The translations under genes and the position numbers were made by a program. Shown one piece after another: positions 1-9,157 of a DNA stretch of 64,000 bases (its first letter is position 1; each line of letters opens with the position of its first letter). Under the pieces are notes generated by a model. The model saw only the letters and a list, made by a program, of their open reading frames with translations, was not told where the DNA came from and did no database searches. Source of the stretch: Gemmatimonadota bacterium (GTDB lineage: Bacteria; Latescibacterota; UBA2968; UBA8231); assembly GCA_018673255.1 (NCBI GenBank), contig JABHDC010000023.1:37095-101094 (forward strand), written 5' to 3'.

Positions 1-1928
1 CCTTCGTGCACACCACGCAAGGCCACACCGACAGCGGCATGGGGCCAGATCCAGGCGGTCACCCGCGTCAGAAGCAGGATCAGGCAGATCCCGAGAATCA
101 CCTGTCCGAGCAGATTCCATCGGTTGGCTGACGGGCCGTGGATCATCTTGTGACGATGCCCGTCACCGAGGGTCTCAGCCAGAGCTCCACAGGAGCAGAT
201 CCATCCGCAGTAGGCGCCCTTCCCCCATCGGTAGATGATGAGGGGGAGGATCACGAAAGTCTGCACCAGACTGACCGCCAACCAACCCCACAGCGGCTCG
301 TGGGTGAAGACATTCCAGACGAACAGTGGCCAGGCCAGCACGAATCCGAAAGCGCGCCAGTATTCACGCCCCAGATCGTAGTCGACCTGCGGCAGAAAGG
401 TATCGGCGAAGGACCGCCCGAAGCCGGTGTCGAACCAGCCATTGAGCCCCATCAGGGGCAGGATGATGTAGGGCAGCAGGAACAGTGGCAGAATCTGGAA
501 GGCGGCCAGGCTCGCCGTCTGCCACTTCACATAGGGTGTCTGGCGCCGACGTACACGTCGCCAACCGAAGACGGCCACCAGAACACAGTAGGCCGTGCTG
601 TAGTAGAAGCCGGGTTTGCCCAGATTGTAGCTGAGGATGCCGATCAGTGTGGATGGATCACCCGCGGCGGCACTCAGACCATTCAGCAATTCCGGGATAT
701 TGAATGGGAACCAGTGATGCTCTTTGAAGAGCGTCGTGAGGGCCCCACCGGATTTCCAGTGATAGAGGAAGGCACACAGGGCCACGAAGAGCCCCATGCC
801 GACGCGGTTCCGGGATGTCATCTCGCCCTGGATCCGCACGCCACTGCGTCGGAAGAACTCGAGGGGCGCCTCGCGTCCGATCATCGTGAATACGGCATCA
901 TTGGGCAGTTCCACGTCACCACCATCGGCATCCGTGATCACCACCTGCCGCGGTTCGATCCGTTGCACCTTCGACGCCATCATCATCTGCACCGCACCCG
1001 CCTGACGCCCCCCTTCCAGGAAGGCACCGGCCGAGGTGGTCACACGTTCAGATGTCGGATGGTCGACGGCCACATCGGCCATCGGATCGACGCGTAGTGC
1101 TTCCAGGCGCTCCACATTGTCGGGTTTGGGCCTGGAGAATGCCGGCTTGCGGTAAGAGAGGGTGACGCGTCCACCGGCGCAGGCCACGGCGATCGCCGCC
1201 TCCATGGCGCTGTCGCCCCCGCCCACGACAAGCACATCACGATCGGCAAACTCCTGTGGGTCATGGAGGCGATTCGACACCTTGTCGAGATCCTCACCGG
1301 GCACACCGAGTTTGCGAAAATTCCCGGAACGGCCAATCCCGACGACCACCCGAAGGGCCTGTCGGTTATCACCGTCAGGAATCACGACCTCGAAGTGTGT
1401 GCCTCGTCGCTCGACCCGCTCGGCACGAACCATCGATGGGGTGATCCCCGCCTCGATGGTCTGCCCCAGCAGTTCGGCCACGAGGGGCTCCTTCACATCA
1501 GCCTCAAACCGCAATTGACCGGCCGGGACCATCCCCGTGGGATAGGTGAAGATCGGTTTGCCCTTGGGAAAGTTGACGATCGTCGAGAAGGGCTCCGTCG
1601 CCTCCAGCAGCTCGAAACGCAGTCCGGCTTCCCGTGCGGCCAGGGCCGCGGACATGCCCGATACGCCTGCGCCAATGATGACGACATCGAGCGTCTGGTC
1701 CTGTTTCTCGCGTTGTCGCTGAAAATCGGCGTCGGCGACGATGTCCTGGATCGCGAGTGCTCCGCTGTGAGCGGAGAATTTGAGCAGGGGCACGCCGGTC
1801 AGATCACCGACGATGTACAGTCCCGGCACATTGCTTCGATAGTCAGGGCCCACCTCGGGTAGCGGCTCGACAGTCCCGGCTGGCCATCGCAGGTGCAACC
1901 AGCGACTGTAACGGGAGATCAGTGTCAT
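1..1928 (-). CDS. FAD/NAD(P)-binding oxidoreductase fused to membrane and Fe-S domains (partial, 3' end off window)
   Basis: The reading frame is open from an ATG at 1928 to base 1, giving 642 residues, so the C-terminus lies outside the window. The first part is a thioredoxin-reductase-like flavoprotein: PGLYIVGDLTG near the N-terminus, then an FAD motif (VVIIGAGVSGMSAA) and an NAD(P) motif (VLVVGGGDSAMEAA). After the flavin domain come several hydrophobic segments and then YCGWICSCGAL, which resembles the first cysteine motif of NapH/NosR-type polyferredoxins. It probably passes electrons between NAD(P)H and a membrane Fe-S or quinone partner, but the substrate is unknown. Divergent from the UroD-like gene. 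No strong ribosome binding site is visible before the ATG. The fusion is clear; the role is inference. Confidence 0.8.
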   Translation of the reverse strand, partial: MTLISRYSRWLHLRWPAGTVEPLPEVGPDYRSNVPGLYIVGDLTGVPLLKFSAHSGALAIQDIVADADFQRQREKQDQTLDVVIIGAGVSGMSAALAAREAGLRFELLEATEPFSTIVNFPKGKPIFTYPTGMVPAGQLRFEADVKEPLVAELLGQTIEAGITPSMVRAERVERRGTHFEVVIPDGDNRQALRVVVGIGRSGNFRKLGVPGEDLDKVSNRLHDPQEFADRDVLVVGGGDSAMEAAIAVACAGGRVTLSYRKPAFSRPKPDNVERLEALRVDPMADVAVDHPTSERVTTSAGAFLEGGRQAGAVQMMMASKVQRIEPRQVVITDADGGDVELPNDAVFTMIGREAPLEFFRRSGVRIQGEMTSRNRVGMGLFVALCAFLYHWKSGGALTTLFKEHHWFPFNIPELLNGLSAAAGDPSTLIGILSYNLGKPGFYYSTAYCVLVAVFGWRRVRRRQTPYVKWQTASLAAFQILPLFLLPYIILPLMGLNGWFDTGFGRSFADTFLPQVDYDLGREYWRAFGFVLAWPLFVWNVFTHEPLWGWLAVSLVQTFVILPLIIYRWGKGAYCGWICSCGALAETLGDGHRHKMIHGPSANRWNLLGQVILGICLILLLTRVTAWIWPHAAVGVALRGVHE

Positions 1929-2049
1929 GGGAATGCAAGCTACAGCCCGGTACTGAGAGCCGCCAGAAAGTGCCTTCCACCCTTGCCCATGGCGCCCGGA
2001 CTCGCGATCGTGCCCGTATACGCTATCTGCCCCCGCATGGAGCCCACAG

Positions 2050-3057
2050 ATGACCGTCAGCAGTCGTGAGATCGTTCAGCAGAGCCTGGCCTTCGCCGCA
2101 CCATCGCGGATCCCCTTCGCCATGGGTGGCGGCTTCCCCTCTGACTTCCGCGGCGTCAGTCGCGCACCGGCGCCAAATCGCCAGACGCAGCCATGGACGG
2201 AACGTGACGGCTACTGGAACATGATCGACGAGTGGGGGAACGAATGGCAGCGCCTCGAGAACATCACCAAGGGCGAAGTGCACCGCGGCGTGATCGAGGA
2301 AGGCTGGGAACTGCTGGAGACCTACCAGTGGCCCGATGTGGACCGCGCCGACCTGTATGAAGAAGCGGCGGCTCGAGTCAAGGAATTCCACGCAGAGGGA
2401 TACTACGTGCATGGCGGCGTCGGCATGTCCTTCGACATCGCCCGCTACATGCGTCGCATGGAAGTCTTCCTCACCGACTGCGCCGCCGAACCCGACCGTG
2501 TGCGTGCCCTGCTGGACCGCATCGGCGATCTGCTGGAGAAGCAGGTCCACCGTTATGCCGACATTGGTGTCGATGGCATCTCCTCGGGCGAGGACTGGGG
2601 CACCCAGGACCGCCTGCTCATGAGCCCGGCCATGTTCCGCGATCTGTTCAAGCCCGTCTATCGTCGCGTCGTCGGCGCCGCCCGAAGCCGCGGCCTCAGC
2701 TTTCGACTGCACTCCTGCGGCTATGTGCGGGAGATCATTCCCGACTGGATCGAGACGGGCGTGAACATCCTGCAATTCGATCAGCCGGAGATTCACGGGA
2801 TCGACAATCTGTCTGAGAACTTCGGTGGGAAGGTGCACATCGAGAGCCCGGTCGACATCCAGACGACCTTGCAGACGCGAGATCACGACGTCATCCGAGC
2901 CGCCGCCCGCGACTACATCGAGAAACTCAGTGCCCCATTTGGTGGAGGCTTCATCGCCGGTTACTACGGTTCGAATCCGGCTCTGGGCCTGGATCCCGAG
3001 TATCAGGAGACCGCCTCAAAGGCGTATATGGAGCACGGTCAGAATCCCTGGACTTGA
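2050..3057 (+). CDS. Uroporphyrinogen decarboxylase (UroD) family protein
   Basis: 335 residues, the usual size for UroD-fold proteins. ATG at 2050 follows GGAG (2038-2041) at 8 nt spacing. The N-terminal region lacks the substrate-binding arginine pattern of true HemE. A His-Ser-Cys-Gly motif at residues 221-224 (FRLHSCGYV) resembles the zinc-binding HxC of the MtaA/CmuA methyltransferase branch, but no partner Cys is seen in the C-terminal part, so methyltransfer is uncertain. Such paralogues are abundant in Latescibacterota-like and Poribacteria-like genomes and mostly lack an assigned substrate. A family assignment is safe; heme biosynthesis is unlikely. A second distant paralogue lies at 49245-50357. 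Confidence 0.85.
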   Translation: MTVSSREIVQQSLAFAAPSRIPFAMGGGFPSDFRGVSRAPAPNRQTQPWTERDGYWNMIDEWGNEWQRLENITKGEVHRGVIEEGWELLETYQWPDVDRADLYEEAAARVKEFHAEGYYVHGGVGMSFDIARYMRRMEVFLTDCAAEPDRVRALLDRIGDLLEKQVHRYADIGVDGISSGEDWGTQDRLLMSPAMFRDLFKPVYRRVVGAARSRGLSFRLHSCGYVREIIPDWIETGVNILQFDQPEIHGIDNLSENFGGKVHIESPVDIQTTLQTRDHDVIRAAARDYIEKLSAPFGGGFIAGYYGSNPALGLDPEYQETASKAYMEHGQNPWT

Positions 3058-3210
3058 GGGGGCCCCGGGGAGAGGCAGGAGATCGACGCGAGCGTAGAGG
3101 CTGTGGGGTGACACTTCAGTCCGAATGCGGTGTTTCAGTGGGTGCATACCTGCAGATCACCCAATCGACACAGCATCCTGGCATCGATGTCACCCATGTG
3201 AGGTAGAGAG

Positions 3211-4671
3211 ATGAACCTTCTGTTGAACCGGCATGGTCGTCCCTTCTGGGCGGCCTCCCTGTTCGTCGCCACACTGGCCCTGTCGGCCTGTGGTAGTGAC
3301 GGATCCCCCACGGCGGCCGGCGAAAGTGCCGATGATCGTGATCTGTCCGTGGCGGACGGGTCGCTGTTCGGCGACGAGCCGTCCACCATCGCGCCCGGCG
3401 AATACCACCCCGACGCACCCCTGACTACTGTGGACGGCCTGGTCGACCACCTGCGCGCCTTGGGCGCCGAGGTCTCCTACGATGGCAGCACGATGGAGCC
3501 CTCCTTCCATCTACCCGCCGCGCACCAGTTAACCATCGATGGTCAGCCGGCCAGTGCCTACCTCTACGGCAACGTGGAGACGCTCAAGGCAGACGCCACG
3601 CTGATCTCGCCCGATGGCACGACACTCGACAACACGTCCGTAGCCTGGATGTCGACACCCCGCTTCTACGCACGGGGCAACATCATCCTGCTGTATGTGG
3701 GGCTGGAGGAAACCGTCGTCCAATACCTGGATACGCTCTTCGGGCAGCCCTTCGCCGGGGCAGGTACGGCACCCTTGGTGGATCCTCTCGATCCAGGGGC
3801 CGTCGGTGAACCGGCCATGATCGTTGCCGGGAATGATGAAGAGCTGGCAAAACTTCAGACCTACCTGGATCGCGATCTGGGCGCCGAGATAGCCGGCACG
3901 GATATGAGCCAGAATTGGGTCGTAGCAGTCTATCGCGGCGCCCAGTCCACAGCGGGCTACGGTATCGAGATCGAGCTGGTGGAAGTCGATGCAGAAGGCA
4001 TTGTCGTCGTCACCGTCAGCCTGAGCGATCCCGGTGCTGATGAACTCGTCGCTCAGGTGATCACCTATCCCGTCGACGTGCAGCTCGTGTCTCGCCAGTC
4101 CGCAGTAGACCCGGACCGGACCGCCTGGGAGGCCCGCACTGACGAAGGCAGAACACTGGCTCGCTTCGTTGGCACCAGTAGCGGTGGCGGTGACCTGCCG
4201 CCGCCAGTGGATGGCAGCGTGGGTGGTAGCACCGATCGCGTCGACCCCATCGTCTCGGATCCCCTGCCCCTGGATGGCAGCGTGGTCGTGGGCGCCGATG
4301 ACGGCGACATGATCGTGTCGGATCCGCTTCCCGTCGATGCCGACCCATTGCCGGTCGATCCAGGTGACAGTGTCGCTCGCCTGAGGCCACACATCACGGG
4401 GATCATCGACACGGCTGAATTCCTGGAGGAAGCCGATGCGAGTGGCCTCCTCGGGCGCTTCCTCGTGCGCGGCGATGGTTCCACAAACTACGACCAGGCC
4501 TGGGTCGAGATCTTGCGGGATACGCAGATCTCCTTCGATGGCGAGAGCTTCGCACCGCCGACCCTGGCCGATCTGGCTCCGGGACGGACCGTCGCTGTCA
4601 TCTTCTCCGGTCCTGTCCGTGAATCCTATCCGGTGCAGGCCGTGGCGGGACAGATCGTGATCCGCAGGTAA
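3211..4671 (+). CDS. Lipoprotein with PrcB-type C-terminal domain
   Basis: 486 residues beginning with a lipoprotein signal peptide; the lipobox LSAC puts the lipidated Cys at residue 27, so the protein is membrane anchored outside the cytoplasm. ATG is preceded by GAGGTAGAGAG. Around residues 234-290 it carries NWVVAVYRGAQSTAGYGIEI and following beta strands, matching the PrcB C-terminal domain pattern found in proteins thought to modulate secreted proteases. Residues about 330-390 are a low-complexity linker with repeated S/D-DPLP(L/V)D units. The last 90 residues (HITGIIDTAEF onward) look like a small beta-barrel domain. Function unknown; a protease-inhibitor or complex role is only suggested by the PrcB match. 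Confidence 0.75.
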   Translation: MNLLLNRHGRPFWAASLFVATLALSACGSDGSPTAAGESADDRDLSVADGSLFGDEPSTIAPGEYHPDAPLTTVDGLVDHLRALGAEVSYDGSTMEPSFHLPAAHQLTIDGQPASAYLYGNVETLKADATLISPDGTTLDNTSVAWMSTPRFYARGNIILLYVGLEETVVQYLDTLFGQPFAGAGTAPLVDPLDPGAVGEPAMIVAGNDEELAKLQTYLDRDLGAEIAGTDMSQNWVVAVYRGAQSTAGYGIEIELVEVDAEGIVVVTVSLSDPGADELVAQVITYPVDVQLVSRQSAVDPDRTAWEARTDEGRTLARFVGTSSGGGDLPPPVDGSVGGSTDRVDPIVSDPLPLDGSVVVGADDGDMIVSDPLPVDADPLPVDPGDSVARLRPHITGIIDTAEFLEEADASGLLGRFLVRGDGSTNYDQAWVEILRDTQISFDGESFAPPTLADLAPGRTVAVIFSGPVRESYPVQAVAGQIVIRR

Positions 4672-4733
4672 CCTGCCTGATCCGTCATCGGCAACGGGCA
4701 CCGCACACATTCTGCCCATTCGGAGGCAGTGGA

Positions 4734-4765
4734 AAGAGCCCCATCGCACAGGCGGTGGGGCTCTT
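4734..4765 (+). terminator. Rho-independent terminator after the PrcB-type lipoprotein gene
   Basis: Ten-base-pair stem AAGAGCCCCA / TGGGGCTCTT with a 12-nt loop, followed by TCCTGTTCT. It lies 62 nt after the stop codon and before the fucosidase gene. Confidence 0.65.
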
Positions 4766-4832
4766 CCTGTTCTGATGCGGGCTTGCGCAATGCCCTGCCA
4801 CTGTGGTGCTTGGCCGTACAGGGAGGCACCCC

Positions 4833-5903
4833 ATGACAGACATCCCCGCATACCTCAAAGACTACGCTGTCGATTACGCAGCCGATCCTCGCGCCGCTTC
4901 CCTGCGCTGGTTCCGGGAAGCGCGCTACGGCCTGTTCATGCACTACGGACTGTATTCATTGCTGGGCCGGCACGAATGGGTGCAGTTCCGTGAGAAGATC
5001 CCCGTCGCCGAATATGCCCGACTCGCCGATGGCTTCACGGCTGACGGTTTCGATGCCGACACGATCTGTCGCGCCGCCCTCGATGCAGGCATGTCGTATG
5101 TGAATCTGACGACACGGCATCACGACAGCTTCTGCCTTTTTGAGACCGACCACACCGACTTCCACAGTCTTGGCGCCCCCGCGCAGCGAGATCTGATCGC
5201 GGAGCTGGCTTCAGCCTGCAATCGGCACAGGCTCGGGCTGTGTCTCTACTACTCCCATGCCCGCGACTGGAAGCATCCACACGCCCCCAACAACGAAGAC
5301 TGGGACGGCAATGCCCGGCCCTCTTACGATCCACCCGAGCCGTCCTACGCCTATGGTGATCGTCATAATCTGGACATCTATCTCGACTTCATGAAGTCGC
5401 AGATCACCGAGTTGCTCACCAGCTACGGTCCGATCGCCGCCATCTGGCTTGATGGCATCGCAATTCCGCTGTCGGGTGATCACGAACGCTTCCGCTGTGC
5501 CGAGCTCTACTCACATATCCGCTCACTGCAGCCACAAGTGCTCGTCTCCTACAAGCAGGGCCTGCTCGGCACGGAGGATTTCTTTGCACCCGAGCATCAC
5601 GTGCCCACGGCGACAGATGATGGCAGCCGGCAGGGACAGGTCACCCAGCATCGTGACAAGCCGGTTGAGATCTGCACGACCATGACCCCGGGAAGCTGGG
5701 GTTATCTCGAAGACGCCCAGGATCACAAAGACGCCGATGCCGTGTGGAGTGAACTGGCCACCGCCGGCGCGGCGGGTGCGAATCTACTGCTCAACACCGG
5801 GCCGCTACCTGATGGATCGCTGGACCCGGTGGATATGGAAACCCTCAAGCGGGTCGGCGATCGCCTGCGATCCGAAGGATTCCCAACAGAGGTGACCCCA
5901 TGA
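4833..5903 (+). CDS. GH29 alpha-L-fucosidase-like glycoside hydrolase
   Basis: 356 residues. The ATG at 4833 is chosen because GGGAGG sits 6 nt upstream; an in-frame ATG-free extension further upstream lacks a site. The N-terminus WFREARYGLFMHYGLYS is the classic GH29 opening, the substrate-binding HHDSF is at about residue 94, and the predicted nucleophile is Asp207 in IWLDG. It stops after the catalytic barrel and lacks the C-terminal beta-sandwich of longer GH29 enzymes. No signal peptide, so it should act on imported fucosides in the cytoplasm. Its stop overlaps the next start (ATGA), indicating translational coupling with the NIF3 gene. Confidence 0.88.
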   Translation: MTDIPAYLKDYAVDYAADPRAASLRWFREARYGLFMHYGLYSLLGRHEWVQFREKIPVAEYARLADGFTADGFDADTICRAALDAGMSYVNLTTRHHDSFCLFETDHTDFHSLGAPAQRDLIAELASACNRHRLGLCLYYSHARDWKHPHAPNNEDWDGNARPSYDPPEPSYAYGDRHNLDIYLDFMKSQITELLTSYGPIAAIWLDGIAIPLSGDHERFRCAELYSHIRSLQPQVLVSYKQGLLGTEDFFAPEHHVPTATDDGSRQGQVTQHRDKPVEICTTMTPGSWGYLEDAQDHKDADAVWSELATAGAAGANLLLNTGPLPDGSLDPVDMETLKRVGDRLRSEGFPTEVTP

Positions 5904-6691
5904 ATACAGATGCCCTGCTCCAGCACATGATCGCCGACTCTCCGTGGGTGAATCCGGAAACGACCGTCGACACCATCAAAGCAGGTGACGGCGAGAAACC
6001 GATCCAGACCGTCGCTGTCTGCTGGTATCCGAGTCTTACCAACCTGCAGGCCGCCATCGATCTGGATTGCGATCTGCTCGTCACGCACGAGCCCACCTGG
6101 TGGGATCACTACGACAAGCCGGGCGGCTGGCGCGAGCAAGGCCCAGGGCTCAAGAAGACGAAATTGCTGGCAGAGTCGGGCATGGTCGTGGCCCGACTCC
6201 ACGACACCTGGGACAACTGGCCCGTGCACGGCATCCGTGATTCACTGGCCAGAGGGCTCGGCTTCAACCGCTTCGTGGGTGAAGACGAAACCCGCTGGCA
6301 CGCGACATACGAGGTGAAACCACAATCACTGCGTGACTTCGCCCGAGACATCGCCACGAAGGTTGCTCCTCTGGGTGAGGATGCCGTGCAGGTCCTCGGT
6401 GATCCGGAGATGATCGTGCAGTATCCGTCCATCGGCGTTGGATGTGGTGGGCCGGCCGAGGATATGATCGAAATCGGCAGTGATGTGCTCATCGTGTGTT
6501 TTGATGGTGCCTCGTACTGGCGTGATCGTGAACGTTTCGCCGAACAGGGCGTGGGCGTCATCACCCTCGAGCACGGCACGACGGAGATGTGGGGCCTCGA
6601 ATCCCTCGCCCGTTACCTCGGGGACACCTGGCCCGATCTGGATGTGCACTATCTCGATGGCCACTGGCGCGCCTGGCATGTGACGGCCTGA
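5900..6691 (+). CDS. NIF3-like dinuclear metal centre protein (DUF34)
   Basis: 263 residues. Overlaps the fucosidase stop by 4 nt. Metal-ligand motifs expected for NIF3/DUF34 are visible: THEP near residue 72, LHDTWD near 107, and EHGTTE near 226. NIF3 proteins are hexameric with two divalent metals per subunit; the cellular substrate is disputed (GTP cyclohydrolase or a metal-related function in some members). Shorter and more divergent than YbgI, and the position behind a fucosidase suggests a specialised hydrolase in carbohydrate use; that is inference. Confidence 0.8.
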   Translation: MNTDALLQHMIADSPWVNPETTVDTIKAGDGEKPIQTVAVCWYPSLTNLQAAIDLDCDLLVTHEPTWWDHYDKPGGWREQGPGLKKTKLLAESGMVVARLHDTWDNWPVHGIRDSLARGLGFNRFVGEDETRWHATYEVKPQSLRDFARDIATKVAPLGEDAVQVLGDPEMIVQYPSIGVGCGGPAEDMIEIGSDVLIVCFDGASYWRDRERFAEQGVGVITLEHGTTEMWGLESLARYLGDTWPDLDVHYLDGHWRAWHVTA

Positions 6692-6852
6692 GGTGCTCTG
6701 AATTCTGCCACCCCACTCACTCAATAGACGTTTTGCTCTTATTATCTCTGTTGGGGTGAGTGTGCGGGTGGTGGTCTTTCCCGTACCATGATGGGCACAG
6801 GCAAGTGCCGGATCGGTGGAACTCGGTCACTGCCGCGAAATGGGAGTTCTTG

Positions 6853-8361
6853 ATGAAGGATCGGCAGTTACCTGAAAGCGTGTACAACTGGACCAGCGTC
6901 ATTGGCGCCGCCATGGCGGTCATCAGTTTCGGCCTCATACTCCTGACGCTGATGATCGAGGTCTTCGTTGAGTCGTCGACCCCCTACGTCGGCCTGATCA
7001 CCTTTATCATCCTCCCCTCCTTCCTCGTCGTCGGCCTCATCCTCATCGCCGCGGGCATGCTCGTCGAGCGCCGTCGCATCGTCGTAGGCAAACACGGCCA
7101 CTTCCGCCCCGAGTTGCACATCGACCTGAAGAACCCACGCCACCGCAATGCTGTGGTGATTTTCACCGGCGTGACCGCGATCTTTCTGATGGCAACCACC
7201 GTGGGTGGCTACAATGCCTATAAGGTGACCGAATCCGTCGAGTTCTGCGGCACCGTCTGCCACGTCATGCACCCGGAATTCACCGCCTACCAGACCTCAC
7301 CTCACGCCCGCGTGAGTTGCGCCGAGTGTCACATCGGCTCCGGTGCCGGCTGGTATGTGCAATCGAAGTTGTCCGGTGCGTACCAGGTGGATTCGGTGAT
7401 CGCCAACAAGTATCCGCAACCCATCCCGACACCTGTCCACAGCCTGCGCCCGGCGCGCGAGACCTGTGAACACTGCCACTGGCCAGAGCAATTCTTCGGT
7501 GCCCGCAAGGACGTGAACCAGCACTTCCTCGGCGATGAGGAGAACACACCCTATCCGATCAGCTTGCTCATCAATGTGGGAGGTGGCAGCGAAGAACACG
7601 GGGCCGCCGAAGGCATCCACTGGCACGTAGCCGAGTCCAATCGTGTCGACTATGCCGTCACCGATGACAAGCGGCTGGATATGGAATGGGTGCGACTCAC
7701 CGATGCCCAGGGCAATATCAGAGAGTGGACCCTCGATGGTGAATCCATTCAGAGCCAGACGGCCGAAGTCTCCGAGGTGCGGACCATGGACTGCATCGAT
7801 TGCCACAATCGGCCCAGCCACGTCTATCGCTCACCGGCCCGCTCGGTGAATACCGCCATGGCCTATGGCCGGATCAGCCGTGATCTGCCATACATCAAGC
7901 GCGAAGCGGTCACGATCCTCGATGACGACTATGAGGACACACCGGCCGCCATGACAGCGATCGACGAACACCTGCGCGGCTTCTACGCCGATGAATATCC
8001 CGAGGTTCTCGACTCGCAGGCCGCCGAACTGGACTCGGCAATCGCCAACCTGCAGACGATCTACCGGCAGACGATCTTCCCGGAGATGAAAGTCACCTGG
8101 CGTGACTACCCCAACCACGTGGGCCACTCCGAATCCATCGGCTGCTTCCGCTGCCATGGCTCCGATCTCACCACCGCCGATGGTGAGGGGATCAGCAAGG
8201 ACTGCAGCCTCTGCCACTCGATCCTGTCTCAGGGACCGGATGCCGAGGAAGGCATGATTTCGGCCGCCGGCCTGGTCTTCGAGCACCCCGTCGACATCTA
8301 TGGCGAGGAGCTGGAGACCAACTGCACCGAATGCCACGAAGGTGGTTCCGAGATCTACTGA
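6853..8361 (+). CDS. NapC/NirT-type seven-heme membrane cytochrome c
   Basis: 502 residues from ATG 6853, preceded by GGGAG at 6842-6846. Two N-terminal hydrophobic segments (about 12-38 and 48-72) and a third near 98-118 precede the heme region. Heme motifs in order: CGTVCH, CAECH, CEHCH, CIDCH, CFRCH, CSLCH, CTECH. The first is a CX3CH, which is typical of this NapC subgroup (CGTxCH followed by HPE). The conserved stretch RPARETCEHCHWPEQF is also characteristic. NapC-type proteins take electrons from membrane quinol and hand them to periplasmic cytochromes; here they could feed the multiheme proteins encoded at 50-53 kb and 61-64 kb. The acetyltransferase gene starts 1 nt after the stop. 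Confidence 0.92.
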   Translation: MKDRQLPESVYNWTSVIGAAMAVISFGLILLTLMIEVFVESSTPYVGLITFIILPSFLVVGLILIAAGMLVERRRIVVGKHGHFRPELHIDLKNPRHRNAVVIFTGVTAIFLMATTVGGYNAYKVTESVEFCGTVCHVMHPEFTAYQTSPHARVSCAECHIGSGAGWYVQSKLSGAYQVDSVIANKYPQPIPTPVHSLRPARETCEHCHWPEQFFGARKDVNQHFLGDEENTPYPISLLINVGGGSEEHGAAEGIHWHVAESNRVDYAVTDDKRLDMEWVRLTDAQGNIREWTLDGESIQSQTAEVSEVRTMDCIDCHNRPSHVYRSPARSVNTAMAYGRISRDLPYIKREAVTILDDDYEDTPAAMTAIDEHLRGFYADEYPEVLDSQAAELDSAIANLQTIYRQTIFPEMKVTWRDYPNHVGHSESIGCFRCHGSDLTTADGEGISKDCSLCHSILSQGPDAEEGMISAAGLVFEHPVDIYGEELETNCTECHEGGSEIY

Positions 8362-8362
8362 C

Positions 8363-9157
8363 GTGGACGCTGCAGCGCTCGATTGCACGCCGGAGGCCAC
8401 ACGTCTCGCCGGTGATCTGACCGATCTTGGCGTGCGCCCGGGCGGCGTCCTGCTCGTGCACGCGTCGTTGTCGTCACTCGGATACATTCCCGGTGGCGCG
8501 GCCACGACGATCGATGCATTACAGCGTGCCCTTGGTGACGAGGGCACGCTGCTGATCCCCGCCCTCAGCTATGCCACCGTCAACGCCGACCAGCCCGTCT
8601 TCGACCTGCAGCACACGCCCAGTTGCATCGGTGCCATCCCTGAGTACTTCCGCACACGAGCCGACACGCAGCGCTCTGCCTCCCCGACCCATTCGGTCTG
8701 CGGCGCCGGACCCCGAGCTGCAGATTTACTGGCTAATCAGCATCTCGACGACACGCCGGTGGGACCGCACTCCCCCTTCCGTCGTCTGCGCGACGCAGGG
8801 GGGCAACTGCTATTCCTCGGCTGTGGCATGCGCCCCAACACATCCATGCATGGCGTCGAAGAAGTTGCCGAGGCTCCCTATCTGTTCAAATCCCAGAGCG
8901 TCGCCTACACGGCGCATCTGCCCGACGGCATCCATCAGCTGGGCATCCGACGACACAACTTCGACGGATGGGAGCAGCGTTATGAGCGCGTCGCAGATCA
9001 GCTGACACCAGAGGAGTTGCGGATCGGTCCCGTCCTGAAGGCGACGGCCCATCTGCTCGACGTACCTGCCATGTGGGAACGGGCCCTGGCCATGCTCGCC
9101 CGGGATCCCTACTGCTTCGTCCAGCGCCGCGAAGACGCAAATGGAGACGGCACATGA
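8363..9157 (+). CDS. AAC(3)-fold N-acetyltransferase family protein
   Basis: 264 residues from a GTG at 8363, one base after the cytochrome stop. The sequence shows the Antibiotic_NAT family pattern: LLVHASLSSLGYIPGGA near the start, GTLLIPALSY, then PTHSVCGAG and DTPVGPHSPF (acetyl-CoA/active-site region). These proteins transfer acetyl from acetyl-CoA to an amino group. Chromosomal YokD-like members are widespread and their natural substrate is usually unknown, so drug resistance should not be assumed. Stop overlaps the next ATG by 4 nt. Confidence 0.85.
   Translation: MDAAALDCTPEATRLAGDLTDLGVRPGGVLLVHASLSSLGYIPGGAATTIDALQRALGDEGTLLIPALSYATVNADQPVFDLQHTPSCIGAIPEYFRTRADTQRSASPTHSVCGAGPRAADLLANQHLDDTPVGPHSPFRRLRDAGGQLLFLGCGMRPNTSMHGVEEVAEAPYLFKSQSVAYTAHLPDGIHQLGIRRHNFDGWEQRYERVADQLTPEELRIGPVLKATAHLLDVPAMWERALAMLARDPYCFVQRREDANGDGT

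Noticed and set aside
138..1097. Long plus-strand open frame of 319 codons
   Set aside because: It lies opposite the flavoprotein/Fe-S gene, whose minus-strand translation has clear FAD and NAD(P) motifs. The plus frame has none.
3529..4851. 440-codon minus-strand frame
   Set aside because: Antisense to the lipoprotein gene, which has a lipobox, ribosome site and terminator. The antisense product has no domain.
8363..9157. Antibiotic resistance gene
   Set aside because: Membership in the AAC(3)-fold family alone does not show drug acetylation. The setting is catabolic, and similar chromosomal genes have other roles.
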